Origin: an uncultured Lachnospiraceae bacterium
GTDB lineage: Bacteria > Bacillota > Clostridia > Lachnospirales > Lachnospiraceae
Assembly: GCA_947624875.1 (NCBI GenBank)
Contig: CANQMA010000002.1
Location: forward strand, 1-64,000
DNA: 64,000 bases
Direction: 5' to 3'
The position numbers and the translations under genes were made by a program. The notes under the pieces were generated by a model. That model did not search any database. It saw nothing but the letters and a program-made list of their open reading frames with translations, and had not been told where the DNA came from. Positions within the stretch are counted from its first letter, which is position 1. The number at the start of each line of letters is the position of its first letter. Shown here one piece after another: positions 18,000-25,995 of the stretch.

Positions 18000-18789
18000 C
18001 AATATAGGCGGCAAATAGTTTTGCAATATTGATGTCAGAAACCTCGTAAAGCATACGGGCGCCGACGACATCTTCAATTTCGTTGAAAACAGCCTTCCCC
18101 TCATGGAAAGTAAAATCAATTCCGGCATAATCTAAAGGAAATTGATTTAAAACGGATGATACCAGATTTTTCTCGTAATGGTTTAACGGATACAGACAGA
18201 CGGTGCCGCCAAGACTGTAATTACTTTGAAAATGGGTCTCTGATGTGCGAAGAACAGCAGAGATAATCTGATTTCCAAGAATATAAACGCGGACGTCTCT
18301 GCCTAAATCGCTGCAGCACTTTTGCACAAGATATTTTTTGCCATGCAATGCAGTTACTGCCGCTTTTTCTTCCTCCGCAGAGTCTGCCATAAACACTTCC
18401 GTACCGCCGTGTCCGTGGCGGCTTTTTAATATGATGGGATAGGGAAAACTGCCGGTCACGTAGTCCCTGCCATCGATACATTCCATCAAAGGGACGACTC
18501 CCTGAAGATGGCGGTAAGTCGCTAATTTGTCATTTGTGACTGCGGTTACAAGAGCAGTGTTAAAGACGCGCACGCCAAGAGATTCAAACAGCCGGGCAAC
18601 CGAATGAAAGCGGCTTCGATTGATTACGAAGCGTGGAAGCGGCTCTGTGATTTGAGGTTCTTTCTGAAACTGTTCATAGAGCATAAGATTTAAGCGGATA
18701 CCGTACCGCAGAAATTCTTTTCTCAACATTTCATAAAAAGAACGGTTTTTCTGAAAATCTTTTTGCGTATATATAATATATCCAAACAT
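17977..18789 (-). CDS. ATP-grasp ligase, related to the convergent neighbour
   Basis: A 270-residue ATP-grasp protein. YPIILKSRHGHGGTEVF is the nucleotide-binding segment, GRDVRVYILGNQIISAVLRTS the central strand, and F-N-E-I-E-D-V-V-G-A-R stands where most relatives have an E-x-N metal site. The GRDVR and NxxxGGT features are shared with the convergent 293-residue protein, so the two are paralogues or at least the same subfamily. The reaction is presumably an ATP-dependent peptide-like or amide bond; the substrate is unknown. In the E-x-N site the usual Asn is replaced (EIEDVVGAR against EVNSNAHFK), which may alter or weaken metal binding. The ribosome site is weak. Confidence 0.8.
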   Translation of the reverse strand: MFGYIIYTQKDFQKNRSFYEMLRKEFLRYGIRLNLMLYEQFQKEPQITEPLPRFVINRSRFHSVARLFESLGVRVFNTALVTAVTNDKLATYRHLQGVVPLMECIDGRDYVTGSFPYPIILKSRHGHGGTEVFMADSAEEEKAAVTALHGKKYLVQKCCSDLGRDVRVYILGNQIISAVLRTSETHFQSNYSLGGTVCLYPLNHYEKNLVSSVLNQFPLDYAGIDFTFHEGKAVFNEIEDVVGARMLYEVSDINIAKLFAAYIVSALFSS

Positions 18790-18895
18790 TCAATTAATTT
18801 CCCTGTTTTTTCTTTATGATAACACAAAACCCCAAACTTGTGGTAAAATAGCGGGGAAAAGCAGCGGCGGTGCCCGCGCCGGGAGAGAGAATCAT

Positions 18896-19471
18896 ATGAA
18901 TTTTGCAAAGAGATTATTTGGTCATTTTATGACCATTACAAAACATCGACATCTTGTCATTCGTCATTGCGCCAAAGCGGGGATTTTATGGCAGGGTCTG
19001 CGCCATGACCTATCAAAATATTCCCCCACGGAATTTATTCCGGGAGTCCGCTATTATACAGGATACCGCAGCCCGAATGAGGGAGAGCGGGAAGCCTATG
19101 GATATTCCTTTGCATGGATGCACCACAAAGGAAGAAATAAACATCATTACGAATATTGGAATGATTATAATTTGGAAACAAAACGGAATGAGCCGGTTGA
19201 AATGCCCTACCGGTATTTGGCGGAAATGTTTTGCGACCGGGTAGCGGCAAGCAAAATATATAACGGAAAGAAATATACGGATGCGTCTGCGATGGAGTAT
19301 TACCAGAAAAGAACGCCGCATCGGAGTATTCATGCAAATACGAAGAACGAATTGGAAAAACTGCTTCAAATGCTGATTGATTGCGGGGAAGCGCAGACTT
19401 TCCAATATATCAGAAAGCAGGTCAAAGCAGCGGGAGCGAAAGAAAAAGCATGGAGAGCAGTGAGAAAATGA
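18896..19471 (+). CDS. DUF5662 family protein
   Basis: A 191-residue soluble, basic protein that I match to DUF5662 (PF18907). It is rich in paired histidines and acids: TKHRHLVIRHCAKAG, RHDLSKYSP, WMHHKGRNKHHYEYW and a later FCDRVAASK. The H...HD...HH...HH spacing suggests a metal-bound, HD-like helical fold, but no activity is established to my knowledge. The ribosome site gggagaga precedes ATG 18896. Its TGA overlaps the rhomboid ATG (ATGA), so the two are translationally coupled. Confidence 0.8.
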   Translation: MNFAKRLFGHFMTITKHRHLVIRHCAKAGILWQGLRHDLSKYSPTEFIPGVRYYTGYRSPNEGEREAYGYSFAWMHHKGRNKHHYEYWNDYNLETKRNEPVEMPYRYLAEMFCDRVAASKIYNGKKYTDASAMEYYQKRTPHRSIHANTKNELEKLLQMLIDCGEAQTFQYIRKQVKAAGAKEKAWRAVRK

Positions 19472-20115
19472 AGAATGGAACAAATCTCTATAAAAAAAAC
19501 ATTCCGATTTTTACAATCCTTTTAGCAGCGGTCAATGTGCTTGTATTTTTATATATGGCAGTTACCGGAGATACAGAAGATACGCTGTTTCTTTATAATC
19601 ATGGTGGAATGCAGGTACAGGCAGTTTTAGAAGACGGAGAGTGGTATCGGGTTCTGACGCATATGTTTATTCATTCAGGAGCAGATCATCTGTTAAATAA
19701 TATGGTGATGCTGATCGCTGTCGGATATACCATGGAAAACGCATATGGCAGATGGAAGTTTGTTTTTTCATATTTTGTCTGTGGGATTTTTGCAACGCTG
19801 ACCTCATCACTTTATGAATTATATACAGGCGATTTTGCGGTTGGTGTCGGCGCATCCGGCGCTATTATGGGCATTTTTGCCATTTTTGTAGCGATGAATA
19901 TTAAGATGAGAAAATCTCTCGGCAGGGATCATACCAATCGTCTTCTGCTGTTGATTGTGCTGATGGTTTTTGGTAATATGCAGGAGGGCGTTGATTGGAT
20001 GGCGCATCTTGGAGGGGCTGTCTGCGGCCTGGTTCTGGGACTTTTGCTGTATCGCCCAAAATGGCTGAAAACGAGAGCGGATGACGGGTTTCAAAATGAA
20101 TTTTGGTCTGCATGA
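19468..20115 (+). CDS. Rhomboid family intramembrane serine protease
   Basis: A 215-residue protein with six hydrophobic helices. HMFIHSGADHLLNNM is the conserved loop-helix with the H-x-x-x-N feature, GVGASGAIMG holds the catalytic Ser, and DWMAHLGGAVCG holds the catalytic His, as in GlpG-type rhomboids. It should cleave membrane-spanning substrates within or near the bilayer; none is identified. The ORF track opens at 19381, but ATG 19468 gives an ATGA overlap with the DUF5662 stop, and the translated extension lies wholly inside that gene. The end is followed 35 bases later by glf. Confidence 0.92.
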   Translation: MKNGTNLYKKNIPIFTILLAAVNVLVFLYMAVTGDTEDTLFLYNHGGMQVQAVLEDGEWYRVLTHMFIHSGADHLLNNMVMLIAVGYTMENAYGRWKFVFSYFVCGIFATLTSSLYELYTGDFAVGVGASGAIMGIFAIFVAMNIKMRKSLGRDHTNRLLLLIVLMVFGNMQEGVDWMAHLGGAVCGLVLGLLLYRPKWLKTRADDGFQNEFWSA

Positions 20116-20150
20116 ATAAGGCAGGCTTTGTATCAACAAGGAGGAGTAAG

Positions 20151-21257
20151 ATGAAGCAGTATGATTACCTCATTGTGGGAGCGGGATTGTTTGGGGCGGT
20201 CTTTGCCCATGAAGCAACAAGGAAAGGAAGAACCTGTCTCGTGATTGACAGGCGGGAACATATTGCAGGCAATATTTATTGTGAAAAAATCGAAGGAATC
20301 CATGTGCACAAATATGGCGCGCATATTTTCCATACAAGCAGTCGGGAAATATGGGATTATGTAAACCAATTTGCCGAGTTTAACAATTATATCAACTCGC
20401 CGGTTGCCTCTTATAAAGACGAATTGTACAACCTGCCGTTTAATATGAATACATTCAGCAAAATGTGGAATATTAAAACGCCGAATGAGGCAAAAGAAAT
20501 TATTGAAAAACAGAAGGCCGGACTGAATATTTCCGAGCCGAAAAATCTGGAAGAGCAGGCGTTGTCCCTGGTCGGTACAGATATTTATGAAAAACTGATT
20601 AAAGGTTATACTGAAAAACAGTGGGGAAGAGACTGCCGGGAACTTCCTGCATTTATTATAAAAAGGCTTCCGCTCCGGTTTATTTATGATAACAACTATT
20701 TTAATGACCGCTATCAGGGCATTCCAATCGGCGGATATAACGGTATTGTGGAAAAACTGCTCGAAGGCAGCGATGTGTTATTAAACACAGATTATTTTGA
20801 TTATATAAAAACGCATCAGAATGCTGCAAAGAAAACGGTTTATACCGGAATGATTGATGAATATTTTAACTTTCAATTTGGACATTTGGAATATCGCACC
20901 GTTCGGTTTGAAACAGAAGTACTCGATGAAGAAAATTATCAGGGCAATGCGGTTGTCAATTATACAGAGCGGGAAATTCCGTATACGCGGATTATTGAAC
21001 ACAAGCATTTTGAATTCGGCACGCAGCCGAAAACAGTTATTTCCAGAGAATACTCGTCAGAGTGGAAACCGGGGATTGAACCGTATTATCCAATTAATGA
21101 TGAAAAGAACAGCGCTTTATTCAGACAGTATCAGCAGCTGGCGGAAAAAGAAGAAAATGTTATTTTCGGCGGAAGGCTCGGAAATTATCAGTACTATGAT
21201 ATGGATAAGGTCATTGAGGCAGCGCTTGATTGCGCAAAAAGAGAACTTGTCTGCTAA
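20151..21257 (+). CDS. glf: UDP-galactopyranose mutase
   Basis: A 368-residue flavoenzyme of the usual Glf length. YLIVGAGLFGAVFAHEA is the FAD-binding Rossmann motif, HKYGAHIFHTSSREIWDYV is the conserved substrate region, and EKQWGRDCRELP and the final GGRLGNYQYYDMD match the family. It interconverts UDP-galactopyranose and UDP-galactofuranose in the cytoplasm, supplying Galf for envelope glycans. Start at ATG 20151 with an AGGAGG site; the 20103 start lies upstream of this site. Glf here suggests that one of the polymers made by this window's glycosyltransferases contains galactofuranose; that link is inference. Confidence 0.96.
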   Translation: MKQYDYLIVGAGLFGAVFAHEATRKGRTCLVIDRREHIAGNIYCEKIEGIHVHKYGAHIFHTSSREIWDYVNQFAEFNNYINSPVASYKDELYNLPFNMNTFSKMWNIKTPNEAKEIIEKQKAGLNISEPKNLEEQALSLVGTDIYEKLIKGYTEKQWGRDCRELPAFIIKRLPLRFIYDNNYFNDRYQGIPIGGYNGIVEKLLEGSDVLLNTDYFDYIKTHQNAAKKTVYTGMIDEYFNFQFGHLEYRTVRFETEVLDEENYQGNAVVNYTEREIPYTRIIEHKHFEFGTQPKTVISREYSSEWKPGIEPYYPINDEKNSALFRQYQQLAEKEENVIFGGRLGNYQYYDMDKVIEAALDCAKRELVC

Positions 21258-21324
21258 AGCAGAATGAAATTTCGCGCCGGGATGCGCGCGCTATAAAAAT
21301 ATATGAATGGAAAGGAGCAAAAAA

Positions 21325-21732
21325 ATGGAGGATTGTATTTTTTGCAAACTGGCAAATGGAGAGATTGAAACAAATACGTTTTATGAAGATGATGATTTCC
21401 GGGTGATTTTTGATGCCAGCCCGGCAACGGAGGGACATGTCCTGATTCTGCCGAAAAAACATTACGCCAATGTGTTTGAACTTCCGGAGGAACTTGCATC
21501 AAAGGTTTATGTTCTGGCAAAAAAAGTTGCAGCGGCGTTAAAAGAAATCACCGGCTGCAACGGCGTCAATATTTTGCAAAATAACGGTGAAGCAGCAGGA
21601 CAGACGGTATTTCATTTTCATATGCATGTCATTCCAAGATATCATGAAGAAATTCTAAAATGGAATCAAAAGGAAATCAATCAGGAAAAGGTTGATGAAA
21701 TAATCAAAAAGGCTGAAACGCTGTTAAAATAA
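21325..21732 (+). CDS. HIT family hydrolase
   Basis: A 135-residue protein of the histidine triad family, HINT branch. CIFCKLANGEI near the start gives the two cysteines of the zinc knuckle seen in many bacterial HINT proteins. GHVLILPKKHYAN follows, and FHFHMHVIPRY is the H-x-H-x-H-x-x catalytic motif. Such enzymes hydrolyse nucleoside phosphoramidates or AMP adducts in the cytoplasm. Start at ATG 21325 behind aaaggag. It could be in the glf transcription unit (67-base gap) or separate. Confidence 0.93.
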   Translation: MEDCIFCKLANGEIETNTFYEDDDFRVIFDASPATEGHVLILPKKHYANVFELPEELASKVYVLAKKVAAALKEITGCNGVNILQNNGEAAGQTVFHFHMHVIPRYHEEILKWNQKEINQEKVDEIIKKAETLLK

Positions 21733-21744
21733 AATATTTTTGAA

Positions 21745-21779
21745 AAAAGAGTTCTCCTGATTTCAGGAGAACTCTTTTA
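21745..21779. terminator. Bidirectional terminator overlapping the murG end
   Basis: A near-perfect hairpin aaaaagagttctcctga / tcaggagaactctttt. On the minus strand the last murG codons (K-E-F-S-stop) form one arm. T runs occur on both sides, so it can end both the HIT and murG transcripts. Confidence 0.88.
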
Positions 21780-22821
21780 TTAGTTGAATAATTTTTTCTA
21801 CTCCGCCGGAAAGGGTGGAGCGTTTCATTTGATCGATATAGACCTGTCGGTTTTGATAGACTTCTTTGACTGCGTCAATTAAATCCTGAGGAGTCGCTGT
21901 ATCTTCGTCAAGAACTTTACTAAATCCCTGTTTCTCAAAAGATTTTGCATTTAAAATCTGGTCGCCCCGGCTGACCTTTGCAGAAAGAGGAATTAATATA
22001 TTAGGTTTTGCCAGCGCGGCAATTTCACAAATAGAATTTGCACCGGCTCTGGAAATGATTAAATCTGCCATTGCAAAAAAATCTTTCATCTCGTCGCTGA
22101 TGTATTCAAACTGGACATAACCGTCTGTACCGGAAAAGCTTTCGTCAACTTTTCCTTTCCCACAGAGATGCGCCACCTGAAAAGTCTCCAGCAGTTTAGG
22201 CAGAGCTTCGCGGAGCATCCGGTTGACATTTTCAGCTCCCAGGCTGCCGCCGGTCACCATGATTACCGGTTTCGCTGCAGAAAAGCCGCATAAGTTTAAG
22301 GCGTGAAGTCTGCTTCCTTCAAATAATTCCCGGCGGATTGGCGAGCCGGTATGTACTGCCTTTGCGCCAAGATGCTTTGCGGTTTCCGGAAAATTATGAC
22401 ATACCTTCGTTGCTTTTTTAATTGCCAGCCGGTTCGCGAGACCGGGCGTCATATCTGATTCGTGGATAATGACCGGTATTTTATATTTATGCGCCGCATA
22501 GACAACCGGAACAGTTACAAAACCGCCTTTGGAAAATACAATGTCCGGCTGATATGTTTTCATAATCTTTTTTGCTTCAAAATATCCTTTGACAACGCGG
22601 AAAGGGTCTGTAAAATTTTTCAAACTAAAGTATCTGCGCAGTTTTCCGGATGAAATTCCTTCATAGTCCAGACCTGCATCTGACACAAGTTTCTTTTCCA
22701 TGCCGTCTTTTGTTCCGATATATTTAATCTGATAGCCGTTTTCTTCTAATTTCGGCACGAGCGCAATATTCGGTGTCACATGTCCTGCAGTACCGCCGCC
22801 GGTCAATATGATTTTTTTCAT
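21763..22821 (-). CDS. murG: UDP-GlcNAc:lipid I N-acetylglucosaminyltransferase
   Basis: A 352-residue GT28 enzyme that adds GlcNAc to undecaprenyl-PP-MurNAc-pentapeptide on the inner membrane face, giving lipid II. LTGGGTAGHVTPN is the N-terminal G-loop, SKGGFVTVP and IHESDMTPGLANRLA are the acceptor-site motifs, TGGSLGAENVN is the third G-loop, and SRAGANSICEIAAL is the UDP-GlcNAc site. Start chosen at the second in-frame ATG (22821), giving the usual M-K-K-I-I start and better spacing to ggag. It lies 18 bases behind the LCP gene and not in a dcw cluster, as often seen in this group. Confidence 0.97.
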   Translation of the reverse strand: MKKIILTGGGTAGHVTPNIALVPKLEENGYQIKYIGTKDGMEKKLVSDAGLDYEGISSGKLRRYFSLKNFTDPFRVVKGYFEAKKIMKTYQPDIVFSKGGFVTVPVVYAAHKYKIPVIIHESDMTPGLANRLAIKKATKVCHNFPETAKHLGAKAVHTGSPIRRELFEGSRLHALNLCGFSAAKPVIMVTGGSLGAENVNRMLREALPKLLETFQVAHLCGKGKVDESFSGTDGYVQFEYISDEMKDFFAMADLIISRAGANSICEIAALAKPNILIPLSAKVSRGDQILNAKSFEKQGFSKVLDEDTATPQDLIDAVKEVYQNRQVYIDQMKRSTLSGGVEKIIQLIKEFS

Positions 22822-22839
22822 ATGCATCAGTCTCCGTTT

Positions 22840-24255
22840 TTATTTATTATATTCCTTGATCTGTTTCTTTATGGCAGAGGAATCCTTTCCATCTAAAGTC
22901 ATCCGAATCAAATTGGAGGCATTGCTGATGGAAGTTTCATCCTGATATACGATGGATGGAGAACTGCCGTCCCATAAAATCCGGTCCCGTCCGGATGCGC
23001 CGGTTACACTATAAGACAATATCTTCCACCCGTCATAGTCTCCGTGTGTGGAAATTGCTGTCTGGAATTTCACCAGGGAAGTCAAATCCAGATTTGTAGT
23101 AAACGTGCTTCCCAGAGTGTCCAGAATATCTCCAAAATTGCTGGACAAAAAGGTATTTGTTGACAACAGTCTGTTTGCCATTGCCCGCACGACTTTTATC
23201 TGATTTTTATTACGTCCCATATCGCCGCCGGCAACCTTGTGACGTTCGCGGGCATAGGTCAGCGCTTCAATCCCGTTTAGTTTCTGCTTTCCTTTCTGGA
23301 AAGTATAGGTCGCGCGGCCATTATCATTTTCATAGTTTGCATAGGTGTGCGTTGAGAATCCCTGGTCAACGTTTACAGTAATTCCGCCCATAGCGTCAAT
23401 CAGCCTTCCAAACCCGGTAAAATTGAGCCGGACATAGGAATAGTGATTTCTGTCAATGTCAAATCCATATAAATCCTGTAAGGTGTTCATCAGCGCCGTG
23501 AACCCGGTATACTTGGAATCTTTTTTATACATGGATGCCGTTCCCCATTTACCGCCGCTGGCAATAACATCATAGCCGCTTCCCCATTCGGACGGGCTTA
23601 ATTTTTTCCCGTTACCGTCATAGGCAATTCCGCTTCCATACAGGCCGACATGCGTCAGTTTTTCAAAAGAGGAATCCGGGTTAGGGTCTACGCTCTCACC
23701 GGACACATGAACATAATAATCTCTTGGCGTGGAAACCATCAGAACCGTATAAGTTTTCGGATTTACAACAGCGAGAATATTGGTGTCCGAACGGCCGTTG
23801 ACTTTTGGATTGTACTCTCCAAAATCATCGGACGCAGAAACATATACAATAAACGGTGTTTCCGTATCTACCTGCTGGCTGCCGCCCACGGTACTTAAAA
23901 ATGCAGTGATCTTATTGGAAAACACGGATCCGACAACCAGAATAATAATCATAAGAACGGCAAATATTTTACCAAACGTACGGACACTTCTTTTGCCCAG
24001 CTGTGTAAACAGCGACACAGCAAACAGCGCCACCAGTACGCCAATGCAGACGGCAAGCAGCGTTGTACTCAAAATCATATAAATCTGCAGAACAAACCAG
24101 ACGGATGCGGCAAACTGCAATAACGCAAGAATAATTCCAAAAACCCTGCTCTTTTTCGCCTGGTCTTTCTTTTTCCCCGGAGAAATACGGGACTCCGAAT
24201 TGTAGCCGTAATCGCCGGTGCGGCGATTGATATCGGAAAGCATTTTCTGACTCAT
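22840..24255 (-). CDS. LytR-CpsA-Psr (LCP) family wall-polymer ligase
   Basis: A 471-residue protein: a cytoplasmic tail of about 36 residues, three hydrophobic helices (about 37-57, 62-82, 98-117), then an extracellular LCP domain. LMVSTPRDYYVHV, VRLNFTGFGRLIDAMGGI and YARERHKVAGGDMGRNKNQI (the R-x-R/H...D-x-G-R signature) mark the domain. LCP enzymes transfer undecaprenyl-PP-linked teichoic acids or polysaccharides to peptidoglycan. Pairing with murG and a nearby teichoic-acid-type cluster fits. A strong AGGAGG site precedes ATG 24255. Confidence 0.94.
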   Translation of the reverse strand: MSQKMLSDINRRTGDYGYNSESRISPGKKKDQAKKSRVFGIILALLQFAASVWFVLQIYMILSTTLLAVCIGVLVALFAVSLFTQLGKRSVRTFGKIFAVLMIIILVVGSVFSNKITAFLSTVGGSQQVDTETPFIVYVSASDDFGEYNPKVNGRSDTNILAVVNPKTYTVLMVSTPRDYYVHVSGESVDPNPDSSFEKLTHVGLYGSGIAYDGNGKKLSPSEWGSGYDVIASGGKWGTASMYKKDSKYTGFTALMNTLQDLYGFDIDRNHYSYVRLNFTGFGRLIDAMGGITVNVDQGFSTHTYANYENDNGRATYTFQKGKQKLNGIEALTYARERHKVAGGDMGRNKNQIKVVRAMANRLLSTNTFLSSNFGDILDTLGSTFTTNLDLTSLVKFQTAISTHGDYDGWKILSYSVTGASGRDRILWDGSSPSIVYQDETSISNASNLIRMTLDGKDSSAIKKQIKEYNK

Positions 24256-24349
24256 ACAAACCTCCTATGTATTGCACCAAAACAAAATGTTTTGATCGTT
24301 TTCTTTTGTTTTCATCAATGAAAGCCTGAAAATTTTTCAAGACCTTTTT

Positions 24350-24377
24350 ATTATACTACAGAATTAAAAAAAACAAA
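24350..24377 (-). promoter_or_regulatory. Possible promoter for the LCP-murG unit
   Basis: A perfect minus-strand TATAAT (24355-24350) with only a T-rich, weakly matching -35 region. It gives a leader of about 90 bases before ATG 24255. Confidence 0.45.
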
Positions 24378-24397
24378 AATAAAACTATTACCATTTG

Positions 24398-25810
24398 TCA
24401 GGTTTTTAATTTCAAAATGAGGTCATTAAAGAATAATTGTGTATATTTATCATTTAAATAAAATTTGTTTCTAATTAGATAGTCTTTGAAATTAACAAAG
24501 TCCGACAAAATAGTATTGTTACATAACAAAATAATAAATTCGCCCAAATAAGGAAAGTCAGATGTGTCAAAACTTCCATAAATCAGGTTTGTATATGGAG
24601 GGTGTAATTTTATATGTATATTTTCAGGGAGAAATATCTTGCTGTTATCAACAAGGTAAAAAGACTTTTCGGAAGACTCAAGACATTTTTGAAGAATATG
24701 AATGCGATCTCTGACAGGCAATGGATTTGCATATTTTTCAGGGAAAGATTTAAGATATCCCTTTTGTGCAAAATTAATAAATCCTTCTAATGAATTTAAA
24801 TATAAAAAGGATTGAGAATCAGTTTCCGTTAATTTAATCCATTCATAATATCGATGGACAAAATAATTTTTATCAGGAACAGAATCTTTCGCAATGTCCT
24901 CCAAGATATCCAAGGTAAGATATTTTGTCGGGCAAGGGTCTACGCCGATAGAAATTTCAAAAGGCTGTTCTATGTTTTGAGCCAGATGCTGCTGAATTTG
25001 GAAAATACTATCCGGAAATAGTACGAGGGGCATACATTGAGACAAGATAGATTTTGCCTTTTTAATTAATTCATTGACAATTGAAGTCTCCAAAATTAAT
25101 AAGCCATTGTTCAGAAGTTTATTATATAATATTGCGCCTTTATTCGTGACAATAAAAAATGGGAATAAATTATCTAACTGAAAAGGATGATTATTGTCAT
25201 AGTAATAAAAGGTATTAAATCTATTTTGGGCATACTTAATACTTCTAAAAATATTTCTTAAATTATGAATATCAGATCCAATATTATCAAAATTAACAAT
25301 ATGGAAAAATGACATATTTAAATGCTGAAGTAAAAAGGAGTAAATAAGGTCGTCAATATTTTTTTGTTCAAATGAAAAATTACAATAAATCGCAGGCGTT
25401 TTTTCATTAGATGATAAAGCAGACAGCAGGGTAATAATAGAATTATTTAACTGCTCGGCAGTAGAAAGATAAGTAAGATTTTTGGTGAATTTCTGAGTTT
25501 TATCGGGAAAAAACAACTCTAAATCATTTTGCAGAGTCAGGGCTTTTAGTTCAGAAATGATAAATTGTATCTTAGTGTGGTTATCAACGCCATATATTTC
25601 TTCATAATAAGCATCTCTCAGCAGCTTTTTTTGAACCGTAGAAAATGGGAATTGGTTTAACATATTATGAAATTTATCTTCCGGCAATTTTTTTTTACCC
25701 GAAAAAATATTATACAGCCACCCCCGGTTCAAATCAGTGATTTTTGAAAACAGACGGACGCTTGTTTCAGAATCATTGATATATTGTTTTAAAAGTTCTC
25801 CAAAGTTCAT
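24398..25810 (-). CDS. HTH-like protein divergent to the Tad locus
   Basis: A 470-residue protein I cannot assign to a named family. Residues about 15-60 (SVRLFSKITDLNRGWLYNIFSGKKKLPEDKF) look like an XRE/Cro-type helix-turn-helix. The remaining 400 residues are a large Phe/Tyr/Asn-rich domain with no catalytic motif or membrane helix that I can see. Size and layout resemble sensor-type transcription regulators found in Lachnospiraceae. It is transcribed away from tadZ across a 185-base gap containing a repeated motif, so it may control the pilus operon and itself. AT-richer than its right-hand neighbours. A regulatory role is inference. Confidence 0.65.
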   Translation of the reverse strand: MNFGELLKQYINDSETSVRLFSKITDLNRGWLYNIFSGKKKLPEDKFHNMLNQFPFSTVQKKLLRDAYYEEIYGVDNHTKIQFIISELKALTLQNDLELFFPDKTQKFTKNLTYLSTAEQLNNSIITLLSALSSNEKTPAIYCNFSFEQKNIDDLIYSFLLQHLNMSFFHIVNFDNIGSDIHNLRNIFRSIKYAQNRFNTFYYYDNNHPFQLDNLFPFFIVTNKGAILYNKLLNNGLLILETSIVNELIKKAKSILSQCMPLVLFPDSIFQIQQHLAQNIEQPFEISIGVDPCPTKYLTLDILEDIAKDSVPDKNYFVHRYYEWIKLTETDSQSFLYLNSLEGFINFAQKGYLKSFPEKYANPLPVRDRIHILQKCLESSEKSFYLVDNSKIFLPENIHIKLHPPYTNLIYGSFDTSDFPYLGEFIILLCNNTILSDFVNFKDYLIRNKFYLNDKYTQLFFNDLILKLKT

Positions 25811-25833
25811 TGAAATCCTCCATGTAAAAAAAT

Positions 25834-25955
25834 GTCAAAAAATGTAATTAACTAAAAATTATAAAATATTATGTTATAAAAACAACGTGCTACCCAATAA
25901 ATATTTTTTTATAAATTTAAAGTTAGCAAATTGAAAAAAAGGTCGAAAAGTGTAA
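25834..25955. promoter_or_regulatory. Divergent tad/regulator control region with direct repeat
   Basis: The AT-rich gap holds gtcaaaaaatgtaa (25834-25847) and gtcgaaaagtgtaa (25942-25955), matching at 12 of 14 bases and 108 bases apart, one near each gene. TTGAAA (25931-25936) followed 16 bases later by TGTAAAAA-like sequence could be the tad promoter, overlapping the second copy. The repeats are candidate operator sites. Confidence 0.4.
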
Positions 25956-25995
25956 AAATCTCAAATAATATTGAATAAATTTATGAGGGAAATAC

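Noticed and set aside
19013-19483. 156-aa minus-strand ORF opposite DUF5662
   Set aside because: Antisense to a gene with clear ribosome site, coupling and conserved histidine motifs.
21270-21295. GC-rich palindrome-like cgcgccgggatgcgcgcg between glf and the HIT gene
   Set aside because: Can form only a short 4-bp stem and has no T run; too weak to call a terminator or operator.
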